DNA of 64,000 bases from Moringa oleifera (taxonomy: Eukaryota; Streptophyta; Magnoliopsida; Brassicales; Moringaceae). This document shows, one piece after another, positions 40,001-51,547 of this stretch (the stretch's first letter is position 1; each line of letters starts with the position of its first letter). The stretch spans positions 7,274,501-7,338,500 of the forward strand of contig JAJFZO010000747.1 of assembly GCA_021397835.1 (NCBI GenBank). Direction: 5' to 3'. The position numbers were made by a program, and so were the translations under genes. The notes below the pieces were generated by a model that worked only from the letters and a program-made list of their open reading frames with translations, was not told the DNA's origin and did not search any database.

Positions 40001-42350
40001 GTAAGAAATCTCCCCACAACAAATAAATGTGGAAGGTGTTTGATCTTTTCCACTCATCATGGTTCCACATATTAAACCACATTAATATGGTGATCATCGA
40101 CATCCAACTAATCCTCAAATTCCTCCCATCCCTAGAATACTCAATTTGGGCAATTATTTGGTTTTTATTCTGAAGAAGTTTACTAATTTCTTGCTCAAGG
40201 CAAGAACACATTGTGGATAACAAGCAGCAATGTGCTGTCATTGACGACAATGATGGCATTGAATAGATGAACATTAGTGTAAGGATCACTTATGAAACAG
40301 CTATAACAACATACATATTGACTAGAAGTACTTTATTTTATATACATACATAACCCTGAAGGGGTGCTTGCCACATACATGTGTGGTCAGCTATCAAGAG
40401 GTTAAAATTTCTAAGAAAATCTATATAATCCACCTCATTTACAAAGTAATCTGTTGTCACCCATAGTTTTAAAGCGTTAATCCAACTATCCCTATCAACC
40501 AATGAAGGAGCCTCAACCCCCTCAAAACCTCCCAAATTTCTTTCCCTCCACACCAAACAATAAACAAGCAATAAAACCATTGCACTTAACTTTCTCTTAT
40601 TTTTATAACTCGAGTACCAGCCCATGCAAACAACTGTTGCAACTTAACTTGAGACCATGCAGTTATATCCCAATATAGTCAAGACACTTTCTCAAACTTG
40701 ACATGTCCACATGCACCAAAGGAGAATATGATGAACCGACTCCCTTGTTCCTTACATAACTTGTTAACCATAAGGTTACATCTCTCTGTAGATATCTATT
40801 ATTAGAGTGTTTTCTCCAAACCGCTTCCCATGCAAAACATGTCAACTTATACAAAACCCTTACTTTCCAAACAATTTCCAATGAAACCATGATGCTGGAG
40901 ATCACCAATCACTCTAAAGAATGATTTGACTGAAAACGTTTTTATCACAATTCCCATTCTAAGTGTTGCCTCTTAGAATGTCAACCCTAAGCCCACTAAT
41001 TAACCTACTATAATGATGATTCTTACTTAATATCACACCTAAGCAAAAGCTCGTCAGGTTTGAATATGTCCGTCATACTCAAGGTTAATTGTTATGGTTC
41101 AACAATTGCTCAACTAGTTGTCTCTTATAATTCGTGAGAAGATATTTCTTCTTTAATTTTTGTCCTGTAACCAACCAGTCAGTGATGGGTGTTCCACTAA
41201 ATGTTCTAGGTTAAGTTAGAAAACTTGCCCATATTTCCTTGCTGATCTTACCAACCCATCTTAGCAAAATGAACACGTCCAATATTTGTCATACAATACC
41301 AATCAAAATAATCTTTCATTTGAATTAACCAATCTAAGAAAGCATTGAAATCTAATGCCTAGTGATGTTTGTGAATTCATCAATGACCATACCTAACAGG
41401 TTTGTGGTGACCATCTTTCAAGTCTAAGACATGGATAACCATAATAATGTCTATGTAGTGGAGGCCTAGGACTATCCTTTATGGCATGGTCTAGGTTAGG
41501 TTGTTTGTACTTCCTTCTTGGTAAGGTTTTTAGAATCTAACTCATCAAAAATTTCAACATAAGAAACCTTGAAATAAGTTTGCGGTTATCACTTAATCCA
41601 GAATGCGAATATTGTTTGGCTTGCACAGATTTTATAGGTTGGTTAAAATCCCTAAGTTGCTTGACAGAGGATCTCTTGCCTCATCTACTAAGTTTGTGCC
41701 TTTTAACAAGATCACAAAGCCTTTGTACTAGTATTACGAGTTCAATAATTTATTTATTACATAGTGTCAACTTGAGCTTGTGAGGCAAAAGGGATAACAT
41801 GTTCATGAGAGGCTATTTTGTCATAACGGAACTAAGAATTGTAGTACATAATTAAAATCATAAACTTTGATGATGTACATAATTAGATTGCAAGATTAAT
41901 GTGATAATATGCTGCCATAGAAATGCAAAGAAAATAAGGTAAACAAGTAAACAATGAGAAAAATTTTTGCTTACTTCGGATTTGTTTAGTTCAGATTTAA
42001 AATAGGAATAAAATAAGAAATGAGAAAATTAAATTAGGCTAATCAACAAGATAAGATCATATTTCAATGAGAAAGTTGTACCTTATGGAAGACTAAGAGC
42101 CTTAGTTTAATACTCAAGAAAAAAAAAAAGCCACTAAAAATTTAAAAAAGAAATAAAAAAGCATTAGCCAACTTACTTCGATGATGCTTTGAGAAGCCAA
42201 AAAATTAATAAGTAGCTTGATGAAGTTGCACTTGTAAGATTTGGTGTTGGACAAATCCCAAGGAAAGAAACAACCGATGAGTCTGAGAAACAATCACAAG
42301 TTGTTGGCTATGGGCAAGCACGTATGGTTACAACATATAAGGCAAACTTC

Positions 42351-42392
<42 letters not shown>

Positions 42393-45300
42393 GTGCCAAC
42401 CACATAGATTTGTCAAAGTTGTGCTCTAATTCTAACTGATGTAAAGTAAGCGAAATTACGGTTTAAGATAATTAGAATTTTTAAGAAATTTTTTTTTTTT
42501 TAAAAGCAAAACCTCAAATTTAAAACAATAGAGATCATGAATCTCAACTCTATGAAATACTCAAACAATAACATAATAAGTATGTCTTACAAAACTATTT
42601 ATAGCCAACAAATAATAATAGAACTAGATATAAATTCTTAATGGGAATTGAATTAATAGAAATATGAAATCCTAAATCCTAAATCCTAAATCCTAATGGG
42701 AACTCTATTAAAGTCCTAACAAAAAAAGAAATATATCTTTCCCTGTTTCAGTTAAAATGGATTTAGATCCTTTTTCCTAATTTTGGAATTTACACCTAGA
42801 ATATTAGATTTTCTTAAAATCTTTAATCATCCTCCATCAAGGAGACAACCAAATACCACCATGAGGTTGCCTCACTGGTTTGGATGGACTAAAAGGGAGA
42901 AGAGGTCTCATGTTTGACTCCACAGTGGCGTAGTTAAAACCATGATTTTTCCTAGAGTTTAAAGATAATCATAAAAATAACGCCACAAGTATTAATGTGA
43001 GTTATCCAATGCGATCTTTGTTATCATTGAACCAAAACCTTTTATTGGCTATTCTACGTGGTCATTTAAAAGGTCTGAGAATAGGATTTATAATGGCTAA
43101 TAACCAGCAAATCTTAAAGAAGAACAGAAATAGCAGGGGAGAAAACCCAGTTAAAAGTGGGGTCTTCATAGGTAATTGCACTTCAAATTTTTTCCAACAA
43201 TATTTATTGCCCAGAATAACCTATATCAAATTTAAATACAACTAAACACTTCCTACAGCTGAACCTAAAACCTAATTGAAAAGGAAACTGCACTAATTTC
43301 CATGGAAAAGAGAGACAAAGAACAATACCAATTTCTTTGGTGTCTTGTTTCACTGAGAATATATACATAAGCCAGAGGGAATCACATAGACAATCAGTTG
43401 CAACGGACCATCAATGATAAAGACTGAAACCAATTCAAGGTAGGAATCGTATGGTTGATGACGATGACCATATCACTAGAGGGACAAGCAAATAACTAAA
43501 AAAACAGGACCTGTAATTGTAACAAACAACATGACGGGAGATGTTTACCCAAGCAATCAGTTCACAAGCTGTTTGCTATGACAATTACAATGACATAGTT
43601 ATTACTGTTACTGATTGCATTTATGTCTGGGGGATTGATAGGAGCAAGACGTGAACATTCGGGTGCTGAATTAATCCTACATCACCAACATTCCATCCCA
43701 TCGGGAAACCAGAGCCACTAGTACTAAAGGCCATTGGTAAAATAACATTCTGTCAAAGGCTAGACAAAAAAGAACTCATAAATCTCATTAAGCAACCTAG
43801 CTATAGTCATTTAAACAAATGGTATCAAATAGATTGCAGCCGAAAAACTATGTTGCGGGTATTGTAAGGTTTCAATATATTTAAATCGAGAAACTCCAAT
43901 GACATTCATGGTGCAAATATGCTCAGGTGTAATTTTAATGCTTACTTATGACACTCAAATCATTATAAAAGTAGTTCTACATGGCTGCATGTGCATGCAC
44001 ACACAAGAAAGACTGGAATAATATTCAGTATCATATAAATAAAAACACTACTTCCACTCTTCAACAATAATCTGTTAAATTAGTATATGACAACATTTAT
44101 GCATGAAATTTGCCTATGATCCGAAACACAAAACCAGCTGCCCATGCCACACCAGATTACAGGATTACTGACAACATGGAAGTGACCACCATAGGACTAA
44201 AAAGGGAAATTTTAGTTGATTCTGATACAACTCTTTGGGCAAAGAAAGGGTACTTACATGAACATCAAGAAGATTACACACATGGCCCACTTCATCAGCT
44301 ACAAAAGGCAAATCTGGAATATATCTCCATTTGCCATCTACAATGAACTTGTAATGATATATGCCGGATGATAGGACTAAAAGGATTGAATAATCCTTAC
44401 CAGATCGCTGCAGTGTCTTCCTGCTAGCAGAGACCATAGGTTGTCTTTTATTTTGCGAGCATTTTGCAGGCGTTTAGAAACAAAATAATCTCCCACGTAT
44501 GTAACATTGATGTTTTCATGATAAGGGAAAACTTACCTTGATCTCCAATTGTCCCAAGATCCTTCCACTGCCACATCATTACCACCATAATTCCATGTGA
44601 TAATGGTGGGGATTCCTTGCTCTGGAGTATCGTCAACAACTCCATGGGATTCATTCCGCCAAATTTGGTTGAAAAGGGGAGTGCCATCTCCCCTATGTAA
44701 GGGAGTTATGGGAACCTGGAATACATGCAACAGAGCCTATAAATTCAATGCCACCAATCTGCTAACATCTTACTTCATATAGAATAACATAAACCTCAAT
44801 TACATGCGATATATCCTAACAAGACTCCTACAAGTTGAAAAGGTTACTTCAAACTGACATGCATACATACATCAATGCATAAAAGGGCATTAAGTACAAA
44901 GGAGAAATTGTGCAAGGGATGTATGAAATATTCAAAAGACAATGGTAACCAGACTAGCAGGAGGTAGGCTAACCGCTCTAATAGTGGAACACCATAAATG
45001 AAGAGAAAAACAGAAAGCAAAAGAAAAAGATTCCTCGTAACCAAACATGCAGAGAGACACGAACCAAATGAAGTCAGCAAATTTAGTTCAAGCATACTCT
45101 CGAAAACATACGTCTGAAATTAAACTATGAGTTAATTCAACTAAATTCAATAAAACTAATCCGTTGTTTACTAGATATGTAAGAATTTTGGACTAACACT
45201 GGAGTGAAATGTAGTAGCCTCAACCTTGATGATGAAATTTGGATACCATCAAACTTAGCACCAACAGAACAGAGTAAACAAAATTTAGTCCATTTCAAAG

Positions 45301-47268
45301 AACAAAACCTTCTTTTATGGAAAACTAATTCTTCAGTACTCAATCATCAACTTGATCAATAGGATTTCTGAAATGGAGACCAATTTAAACACCTGGAGTT
45401 TAAATGAAAATTTAAAAGGACGAAGAATTATCTGTTTTAGAGTTGGCTCCTTTTGAGTAGTTTGATTCAAAATACTAGCACATACCATCGGATCTAATAC
45501 GAGAACAAGGATTGATCACATATGCCCTAGACAATATTATCACACAGCATTTTTATGTAAAAGGCCATACCATTGAACATTATCACTCTAAGTGCAATGT
45601 TGAGTGTGAAGTTAACCAAGGAACTTGAGTTTTATCATGGAACTCAGATGATGTTCAGCATGCCATGGAAATGACTTAAACATAGTTTTTGCATTTGCTA
45701 AAACTTCCGTCATTGCAACACCAAAAATTTTCAGCTCTCCTTATGGCGCCTTGGAAATATCTAATTAATAAGAAGCATCAAGTTAAATATATACTCCTCT
45801 CTGTTCCATAAACTTATCTTTCTTATCAATGCGGCTTTCCAGAAGACAAATCTCTCGAACCTACCCAATGGTCTAGAAACGGGTAACAGACAACAGGCCC
45901 ATGGCACAGCTGGACCTGGCACAGCACAGGCACACATGTTTTGCAGCATGACATGCATGATGGACCAGCTGCAACAGTAACATATTTGAATTTTCTCCAA
46001 GCTCAAGATGCCATTTCACCCCTCTCAACAACTATAAAACTGTGGCTGAAGGGGCAAATCTATTAAATGGTCGATTCAAACAATCAAAAAGATAACTTTA
46101 TCTCCCTCAACAATTATAAATAGCTAGTTCCTGCAGTACTTTATATAAGCTGTGATACTCAAACTCCTATAAGTATTCCTCATTGTCACTCATATTCATC
46201 AGAACAGCACATCAACAGTCTTTATGCTACTTACTATCTCAAGCATTCTTTCAACAAGAACATATTTTAGTTTTAACACAAAATGCAATCCTATTAGGAT
46301 ATTTCATTACATGATAGGAACCCTACAAATCTAAAAATTCCCACATGGACATGTAAGTATGGTGAGTCCCTTGGAAAAGGAGAAAGACAAAAGGAAAACT
46401 TAAAGAACTTGGGAATTCGCATGAATGCTTGGTAATTATATAAGTTCATAACCTAGTGGCATTGCATTATGGCCTTTGAAAAGTCCCTTAACTATCCAGG
46501 TTGCCATGATCGTGCTCCATGAATCATAAATAATGCTCAAAGGATTAGCATTGCAACCTGGAAAAACATCATCCCTCAATCAATGTGGGCCAAAAAGAAT
46601 CAATTTCACTTACTCAAGTTTACTTTTCACTCTTTTAATTCTAAAAATTGCATCACTCTTGAAAACCAACACACTTTAGGAGATCAACACAACAAATTCC
46701 CCTCCAACCAGAAGCATCCGAGTTAAGCTGCTAAGATTTGATTTTAACTACTGAAAAACTAACAAAAAGTTCGCTTATTCCCATAGACTGCCTCACACTG
46801 TCTGATCAAAAGAGGAATTGCCAGCCAAAAGGGAAAAAGATAAGGGAACTCGTCATATGGTATAAATTTATATCATACAACAAGCAACGCAGTAATTATT
46901 ATCACAGAACGAAACTCCTTCATGTTGAATAAAATTCTCACATCCAAAAGAACAATCAGACTCCCATAATCAAAGCAGCTTTTGGTGGCTAAAAAAGAAA
47001 ATGACTAACTACTAGGTACCCATATATTACACATGTCCATATGTCAATGCATATGCAGAGAGAGAAAGAGAGAGAGCAGATTGATTAAAACCTGAGGAGC
47101 AAACAAGAGAGGGGATCGAGAGCGAGCAGGACTTGCAGGAGGAGTATTGCCCATTGAATCTGAAGAAGGCACGCGTCCAGGACGATGCGAATTAGATGCA
47201 TAGTTGTCGCGTATGTTGGATCTTGCCGATGAATCATCTCCTCCTTCTCTCCCATTTGCATTTCCCAT
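37035..47268 (-). CDS. KINB: SnRK1 regulatory beta subunit (AKINbeta1/2 type)
   Basis: Four exons (47268-47092, 44715-44537, 44420-44258, 37349-37035) join in frame to 277 residues, close to the usual 280-290. The protein is the scaffold and substrate-targeting subunit of SnRK1, the plant AMPK/Snf1 energy-sensor kinase. It starts MGNANGRE, a strong N-myristoylation sequence, followed by a Ser/Pro-rich tail (SPARSRSPLL). The CBM48/glycogen-binding-like domain spans about residues 96-173, with VEGSWDNW, GIYHYKFIVDG and WRYIPDLP. The C-terminal ASC domain, which binds the catalytic alpha and gamma-type subunits, spans about 174-277, with VPPQLHLTVL, HLFIEKGWASQS and the end YVTVVLYKPLKR. The N-terminal tail and CBM exclude the truncated beta3 type; beta1 and beta2 cannot be told apart by eye. 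Intron 3 is 6.9 kb and holds a chromovirus. A hAT transposon ends about 220 bp upstream of the ATG. Confidence 0.95.
37591..38115 (-). repeat. LTR of the chromovirus (3' LTR in element orientation)
   Basis: About 525 bp, bounded on the plus strand by tgtaatgccc and ctccatca. It matches the block 42440-42839 in order of short phrases, including a ttatagcc word that is the inverse of a TATA-type promoter. Just inside it, at about 38116-38126, the minus strand shows a purine-rich ggagaagga tract, as expected for the polypurine tract. Confidence 0.75.
38157..38390 (-). pseudogene. Chromodomain fragment of chromovirus integrase
   Basis: The minus-strand reading has V-L-D-G-E-L-I-A-S, then HYLVTWHGTLDSDATWI and a final L-N-P-E-F. 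Plant chromovirus integrases end in a chromodomain with the pattern YLVKWKG-x-x-x-x-x-x-TWE/TWI. The aromatic and WKG-like positions are partly changed (TWHG). This places the element in the chromovirus branch, unlike the Tat/Athila element at the left end of the window. Confidence 0.75.
38391..39900 (-). pseudogene. Protease, RT and integrase-tail pieces of the chromovirus
   Basis: At 38420-38640 the minus strand shows a GDYVMV-like start and a LARFLSLGNLN-like segment, the integrase C-terminal GPY/F-type region. At about 38700-39250 it shows RT wording: WLDL, a V-I-I-K-L segment, YEWLVMPFG-like text and a final WPEPKTV near 38745. At about 39660-39790 a protease-like WLYDHDVKNCGRKNTYVLKY is recognisable. 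All are broken by stops. Confidence 0.65.
39469..39504. repeat. Hexamer microsatellite (GGTGCA)n
   Basis: Six hexamers in a row, five ggtgca and one agtgca. It lies inside the decayed protease/RT linker of the chromovirus and would encode alternating Leu-His on the minus strand, so it is an expansion within a dead gene. Confidence 0.85.
40330..40920 (-). mobile_element. LINE-type fragment (RT zinc-binding region)
   Basis: Minus-strand frames at 40663-40908 and 40338-40625 read V-W-K-V-R-V-L-Y-K-L-x-C-F-A-W-E-A-V-W followed by wording close to LQRR. Further on comes a W-R-E-R-N-x-x-x-F-E-G segment. This is the zf-RVT region found at the C-terminus of plant L1-type LINEs and of captured non-LTR RT sequences. 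The LINE apurinic endonuclease and RT core are absent. It lies between the chromovirus LTRs, so it is either nested in that element or was rearranged with it. Confidence 0.7.
40921..42350. other. 5' internal part of the chromovirus, not resolved
   Basis: By position this should be the leader and gag of the minus-strand chromovirus, possibly with more LINE sequence. No diagnostic motif was readable through the decay. The plus-strand frame 41580-41783 has no family motif. Confidence 0.35.
42354..42390. repeat. (CT)n microsatellite
   Basis: About 18 uninterrupted CT units just inside the chromovirus primer-binding site, within intron 3 of the SnRK1 beta gene. The length and purity suggest it is polymorphic. 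Confidence 0.95.
42423..42434 (-). other. Eroded tRNA-Met-type primer-binding site
   Basis: The plus strand reads gctctaattcta directly left of the LTR start, to be compared with gctctgatacca, the inverse of the tRNAi-Met primer site used by most plant LTR elements. Eight of twelve bases match, and its position next to the LTR supports the reading. Confidence 0.6.
42440..42839 (-). repeat. LTR of the chromovirus (5' LTR in element orientation)
   Basis: About 400 bp, starting tgtaaag and ending ctccatca on the plus strand. It is shorter than its partner at 37591-38115 and clearly diverged. At 42667-42696 it contains four copies of the heptamer aaatcct, where the partner LTR has one. Confidence 0.7.
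42840..44257 (-). other. Remaining part of intron 3 of the SnRK1 beta gene
   Basis: Ordinary-looking intron sequence between the chromovirus and exon 3. No coding or transposon motif was seen. Confidence 0.5.
44716..47091 (-). other. Intron 1 of the SnRK1 beta gene
   Basis: A 2.4-kb intron with a CAG|GTTTTA donor at 47092/47091 and a tgcatgtattccag acceptor before 44715. No transposon coding sequence was recognised. Short frames such as 45761-46006 and 46738-46932 have no family motif. Confidence 0.75.
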
Positions 47269-48039
47269 CTTTTTTTTTTTTTCTTTTCTTTTCTTTTGGC
47301 GTTTGTCGAAAGCCTATCTCAGATCCGCCATCGAAAGTGCAACTAAACAACAAAATAATACGGGCATACTCGTGGATATACACACTTTTTTGAGCTGGGG
47401 TCCATGTGTATGACATAAATAGAAAGAGATTATAAAAGGAGAAAAGGGGAGAAAGAACCAGAGAGGAACTGATGACATCACTTGCGAGTAGGCTATCACA
47501 ATTAGGTTTTTATTTTAATTTTGAATTACCGATTTAAGATTTATAGTTAAGATAAATTAAAATCCAAATTGTTAAGCTCTGATTTTGATTAAAGTTTAAT
47601 TCAAAAGTAGATTAGGTTTCGATTTAAGTTTTAGTTCATAAGCAATTCAAGTTCAGGTTCGGTTTCGGTTCATAAGCGATTCAGGTTCAGATTCAATTTA
47701 AGTTTGGTTTAGGTTTCGGTTTGATTCACATTTGGTTTAAAGTTGGTTCAAAATAGATTCAGATTTCAGTTCGGTTTAACTTTGATTCAAATTTTGGTTT
47801 ATATATGTTTGAACTAGATTAAGTAGCTAATTTAATAAAGAAACTTAATCTAATAAAGATATATTTTTATAAAATAAAAATACTTAATTTAATAAAATTA
47901 AATTAAATAACTAATTAAATTGATCATAAAGTCTATGATATTCATTATATATTAAATAAAATAAATTTTTAATATTTATAATTATAACCATAATATATAT
48001 ATCTATTTGTAAACAATTATAATAACAAGTTAAATATTC

Positions 48040-49600
48040 ATTCAAATGAACTAATTTGCAACGTGAATCAAATACTAACCCAAGCAAATATATAATTGGA
48101 ATATGAAAATAATACTCTAACTATTTATCTTTCATAACTTGAATGCAATTAAGTAATTGCTCATCTTTTTTACATTCATCGAATTAAGCAATAATATTAA
48201 TAGCCTTAATAATAAATAAATTGGTAGTAGGATAATATATACCTGATAAAGAATTAGTAGCAGCATTAAAAACTTTTAATAGTTAGCAAATTTTTGTACA
48301 TATATTCCATTGTTGAGGATAAAAGATAATAGTACTAACATTATATCGCATAAAATCACGTAGTAATTCTTTATACGCATTACTTTCACAAAGTAATTTA
48401 TATGTATAATTTCAATGAATATCACATGAAAATTTTATGGGATGTATAGCACGACTAACATAAAATTTAGCCCATACTTTCATTACTTTTGAATGTTTTC
48501 ATAAATAATGCAATTCTACTTTGATGGGTATGATAGCATAATTAAGTAATTTTAATCCATTTTAAACACAATTTAAAACATGACAAGCACATCTTTGATG
48601 AAAAAATCAACCACTAAGGTAAGGATTATATAAAATTATTAATTCAGGATAGCTGCAGTGTTATTAGAAGTATTGTCAAAACCAATTGTAAAAATTTTAT
48701 TATTAATTTTATGCTCTTCAAAAATACTTTTAAGCATTAAATATATATTATCAGTAGTATGAGCCTCATTAAAAACTCTAAATGCAAAAATTCGTTTTTG
48801 TATTATCCAATCATTATCCATGTAATGACAAGTTAAACCCATGTGAGAATGTGTTTGCCAATAATCACTTCATATATCGGCATATACAAAAATACGACCT
48901 CAATAATTTTTAAAATATTTGACTAAATATTTTTTTATAAAGATCAAAAAGCGTACGTGTGAGATTAGATCTATGAACATGACATGCAGTAGGATTTAAT
49001 ACTTTTTTGATAATAATTAATAAAATTAATTTTTTTCACCAAAACTAAAAGGTAAGTACTCAACAATAACCATTCATGCTAATTCTTCTCTATTATTTGT
49101 GTCTGTATAATTAAATAATTGATTATTAAAAGTACTATACCTCACTATTTGTTGCTAATCATATGATTTTAATTTCGCAGCTTCTGTGGGATATTTGTTA
49201 TCAATATATCTTTGATATGTGCCATATCCTTCAAATTTTGACAATTTAAATTTTTTAAATAATAATTACCAACAACTACTTTTGTTCCGTCCGATTTATC
49301 AACCTTTTTCATACGAACTTTGAACAAATCAATTTTTTTTTTGTTTTCTCTGAATTTATTCAATATTTTTATCATAATTTTGAATATCAAGACGAGGAGG
49401 AATTGAAACAAATTGACTTTTAAAAATTGGTTCGTAAATTCTAAAAGAAGAATTGAGGTTTGTTTCTTCAACAAAAGAGTAATGTTGAAGAAATTCATGA
49501 TAAGCATTAACATCAAGATACATATTATTGTTGAGCACAATACCTTTATTTTTAAAAGAGAGATCTTTTTGAAGAACCACGACTTGCCATTGAAAAAAAA
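48040..49600 (-). pseudogene. hAT transposase pseudogene (BED finger to hATC region)
   Basis: The minus strand shows a BED-finger-like segment near 49200-49330 (VDKSDGTKVVVGNYYLKNLN), in which the first two expected Cys are lost. The central transposase segment at 48639-48842 (GLTCHYMDNDWIIQKRIFAF, then TIGFDNTSNN) has the Asp of the catalytic region. Near 48560-48600 is RCACHVLN-like wording, and near 48200-48260 YYPTTNLF-like wording before the hATC dimerisation part. This order matches plant ricesleeper/Ac-like transposases of about 650-700 residues. Several stops and frameshifts make it non-functional. Confidence 0.8.
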
Positions 49601-50009
49601 TGATTGGTAAAAAGTTAAATAATTGATTACAAAAAATAATAGTGATAGAAAAGAATTTAAGTATAAAAGCTAAAAAGAATATGTAATAATTGAGAAAGTG
49701 AATAAGATAAATGAATGAATTAATGATATAGATTTAAAATAATTAAAAATAAATAATTAAATGAATTAAGAAAAATTAAAAAAATTAAAATAAATAAAAA
49801 TAAAAATAAATAAAATAATCAAATAATTGAATGAGAGAATTGAAAGAGAAATGTAAGTGAGAATTGTGTGAAAAAAATAAAAAGAAAGTTGAGTATTTAT
49901 AGATGAAAATTAATAAAAAATAATTTAAAAATAAATTCATTTTCAAATTTAATTTTTTTCAATATTTAACAAGTGAAAGAGAATTTTTTTTTAATGAGGC
50001 CTTACCTAA

Positions 50010-50320
50010 TAGCAGAGTAGTATAATAGAAAGAGATTCTTTCTCTTACACTAATATTCTCTTTGCTTACACTATTCTACTATGAATGTAAAAAAAAAAAA
50101 AAATCTTTCTCTTAAACTACTTTCTTTCTTTCTAATAATGGTCACCTCACTCTTACTAGTATAAGAGAAAGAATCTCTCTTTCTCTTTAACAAACAAGAG
50201 TGAGGTGCTCTTTAATAAACAAGAGAATGGTTACTCAACTTTTATATTAGTGTAAGAGAAAGAGTGCAATTTTGTAAGAAAAAGAATCTCTTTCTTTTAC
50301 ATTAGTGTAATTATGTAAAA
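50010..50320. repeat. Internal inverted repeats in the 5' part of the hAT element
   Basis: Words such as agagattctttctcttacact and agtgtaagagaaagag occur several times in both orientations over 300 bases, so the region can fold into large hairpins. It lies between the transposase start and the right terminus. Confidence 0.55.
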
Positions 50321-50650
50321 AAAAATTAAAAAATTTAGTATTTAATATTTTAATTATAAATTTTTAATAAAAATAATCATATTTTTATTGAAATATATAT
50401 TTTAAAATTAAAATTTTTAATATTTTTAAAATTAATTTAATTAGAAACAGAATCGAAACCATTAGTTTTGAACCGCTGATTTCGATTCTAATTCAAAATT
50501 TACATGAACCATAACTAAACCATTTTAAAAATAGTTTCAGTTACAGTTCAAAACCAAAACCATTTATACTAGTTTTGGTTTGATTCAAAACTTAAATATT
50601 ACCATTCGATTCACTAGTTTGAACCGAACCATGATCAACCGGACTTGCTA

Positions 50651-51547
50651 AGGTTACCATTCCGGGTTGCGTTGCATATGTTTTAGTTCAAATCATTTAA
50701 TAATTGAATTGAGTTTAAATGACATGTTTCGTAAATAATAAATAGTAAATTTTAAATCAAATTATTGGATGAGTTAATACATTAATATTAATCAAATTGG
50801 CTAATAAATCAAATTGGTGTGATTCATTTGAATTTAATTAAAATTTTTAATAAATTTTATAAATAAATAAAATTAATTAATAACATAATTCATTCATATT
50901 TTCTATTAACTCTAATTTACATATATTGAATCAATATAATATATATAAAGTAAAATTTCATGTTTTTAATCAAACTCTCATATTTAAAAAATAATAAATT
51001 GAATCTCAATCTATTAATTTGAATTAAATTAAATTTTATTAAAAAATTAAATATTTAATATATTTAAATTAAAGATTTTATATAATGAATTTTGATTTAA
51101 ATTTTTTATAAATATAAATAAATATTTAACCTACCATCACAAAAAGTTTTAAAACTTTTTAAATACTAAAAGTATATCTTTAAAAATTTATATTGTAAAT
51201 TTTAAAAAATTCACAAAAAAAAGATTTTGTATTAAAAATTGTGCAAATTTATGCAATGGATCTAAAGTAGAGTGAAAAATTTATTTAAATCATTTTTGAG
51301 ATATTTCAACAATGAAAATGTCCTTAATTTTTCATAACTATTTGAGCTAAAGTCTAATTTGAAGCAAATTGATAAATCAAAATTCGATTTGTCACTTTTT
51401 AAACATAAGAGTTTAATTTATAATATAGAATAAACATTAAGTTTTTTTTTTTTATAACCTTTACTAAGGTGTTCTAAACCAATTACGAAAGCAACACAAA
51501 AAGACAAAAATAAGTATAATGAAATTGTACACGAGAAATGTGAGGAA
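50651..51547. other. AT-rich intergenic DNA, nothing recognised
   Basis: Extremely AT-rich stretch between the two hAT-family elements; no coding frame or repeat boundary was found. Confidence 0.4.

Larger units (their letters stand above)
37591..42839 (-). mobile_element. Chromovirus (Ty3/gypsy) in intron 3 of the SnRK1 beta gene
   Basis: The element lies on the same strand as the host gene. Two diverged LTRs (37591-38115 and 42440-42839) begin tgtaa and end ctccatca on the plus strand and share internal wording in order: ttatagcc, aatcctaatggg/a, ttaaagtcctaa, aaaatctttaatca. A tRNA-Met-type primer-binding site borders the right LTR and a purine-rich tract borders the left. On the minus strand the interior reads a protease-like segment, RT, an integrase C-terminus and a chromodomain. 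The RT is followed almost directly by the integrase tail, so RNase H and the integrase core are deleted. No 5-bp target duplication is visible. Confidence 0.8.
47488..50642 (-). mobile_element. Degenerate hAT-superfamily DNA transposon
   Basis: The 3.15-kb element is flanked by acttgcga (47480-47487) and acttgcta (50643-50650), a 7-of-8 match and the right length for hAT. The terminal sequences are imperfect inverted repeats (…atcacaattaggtt on the left, the inverse of aaccatgatcaacc on the right); the exact ends are uncertain by one or two bases. A broken minus-strand transposase runs from about 49600 to 48040. Next to both ends lie many repeats of tcggttca/gaaccga words, as usual in this family. 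The element ends about 220 bp upstream of the SnRK1 beta start codon. Confidence 0.8.

Noticed and set aside
42667..42696. Interstitial telomere repeat
   Set aside because: The unit is aaatcct, not the plant ccctaaa, and there are only four copies inside an LTR.
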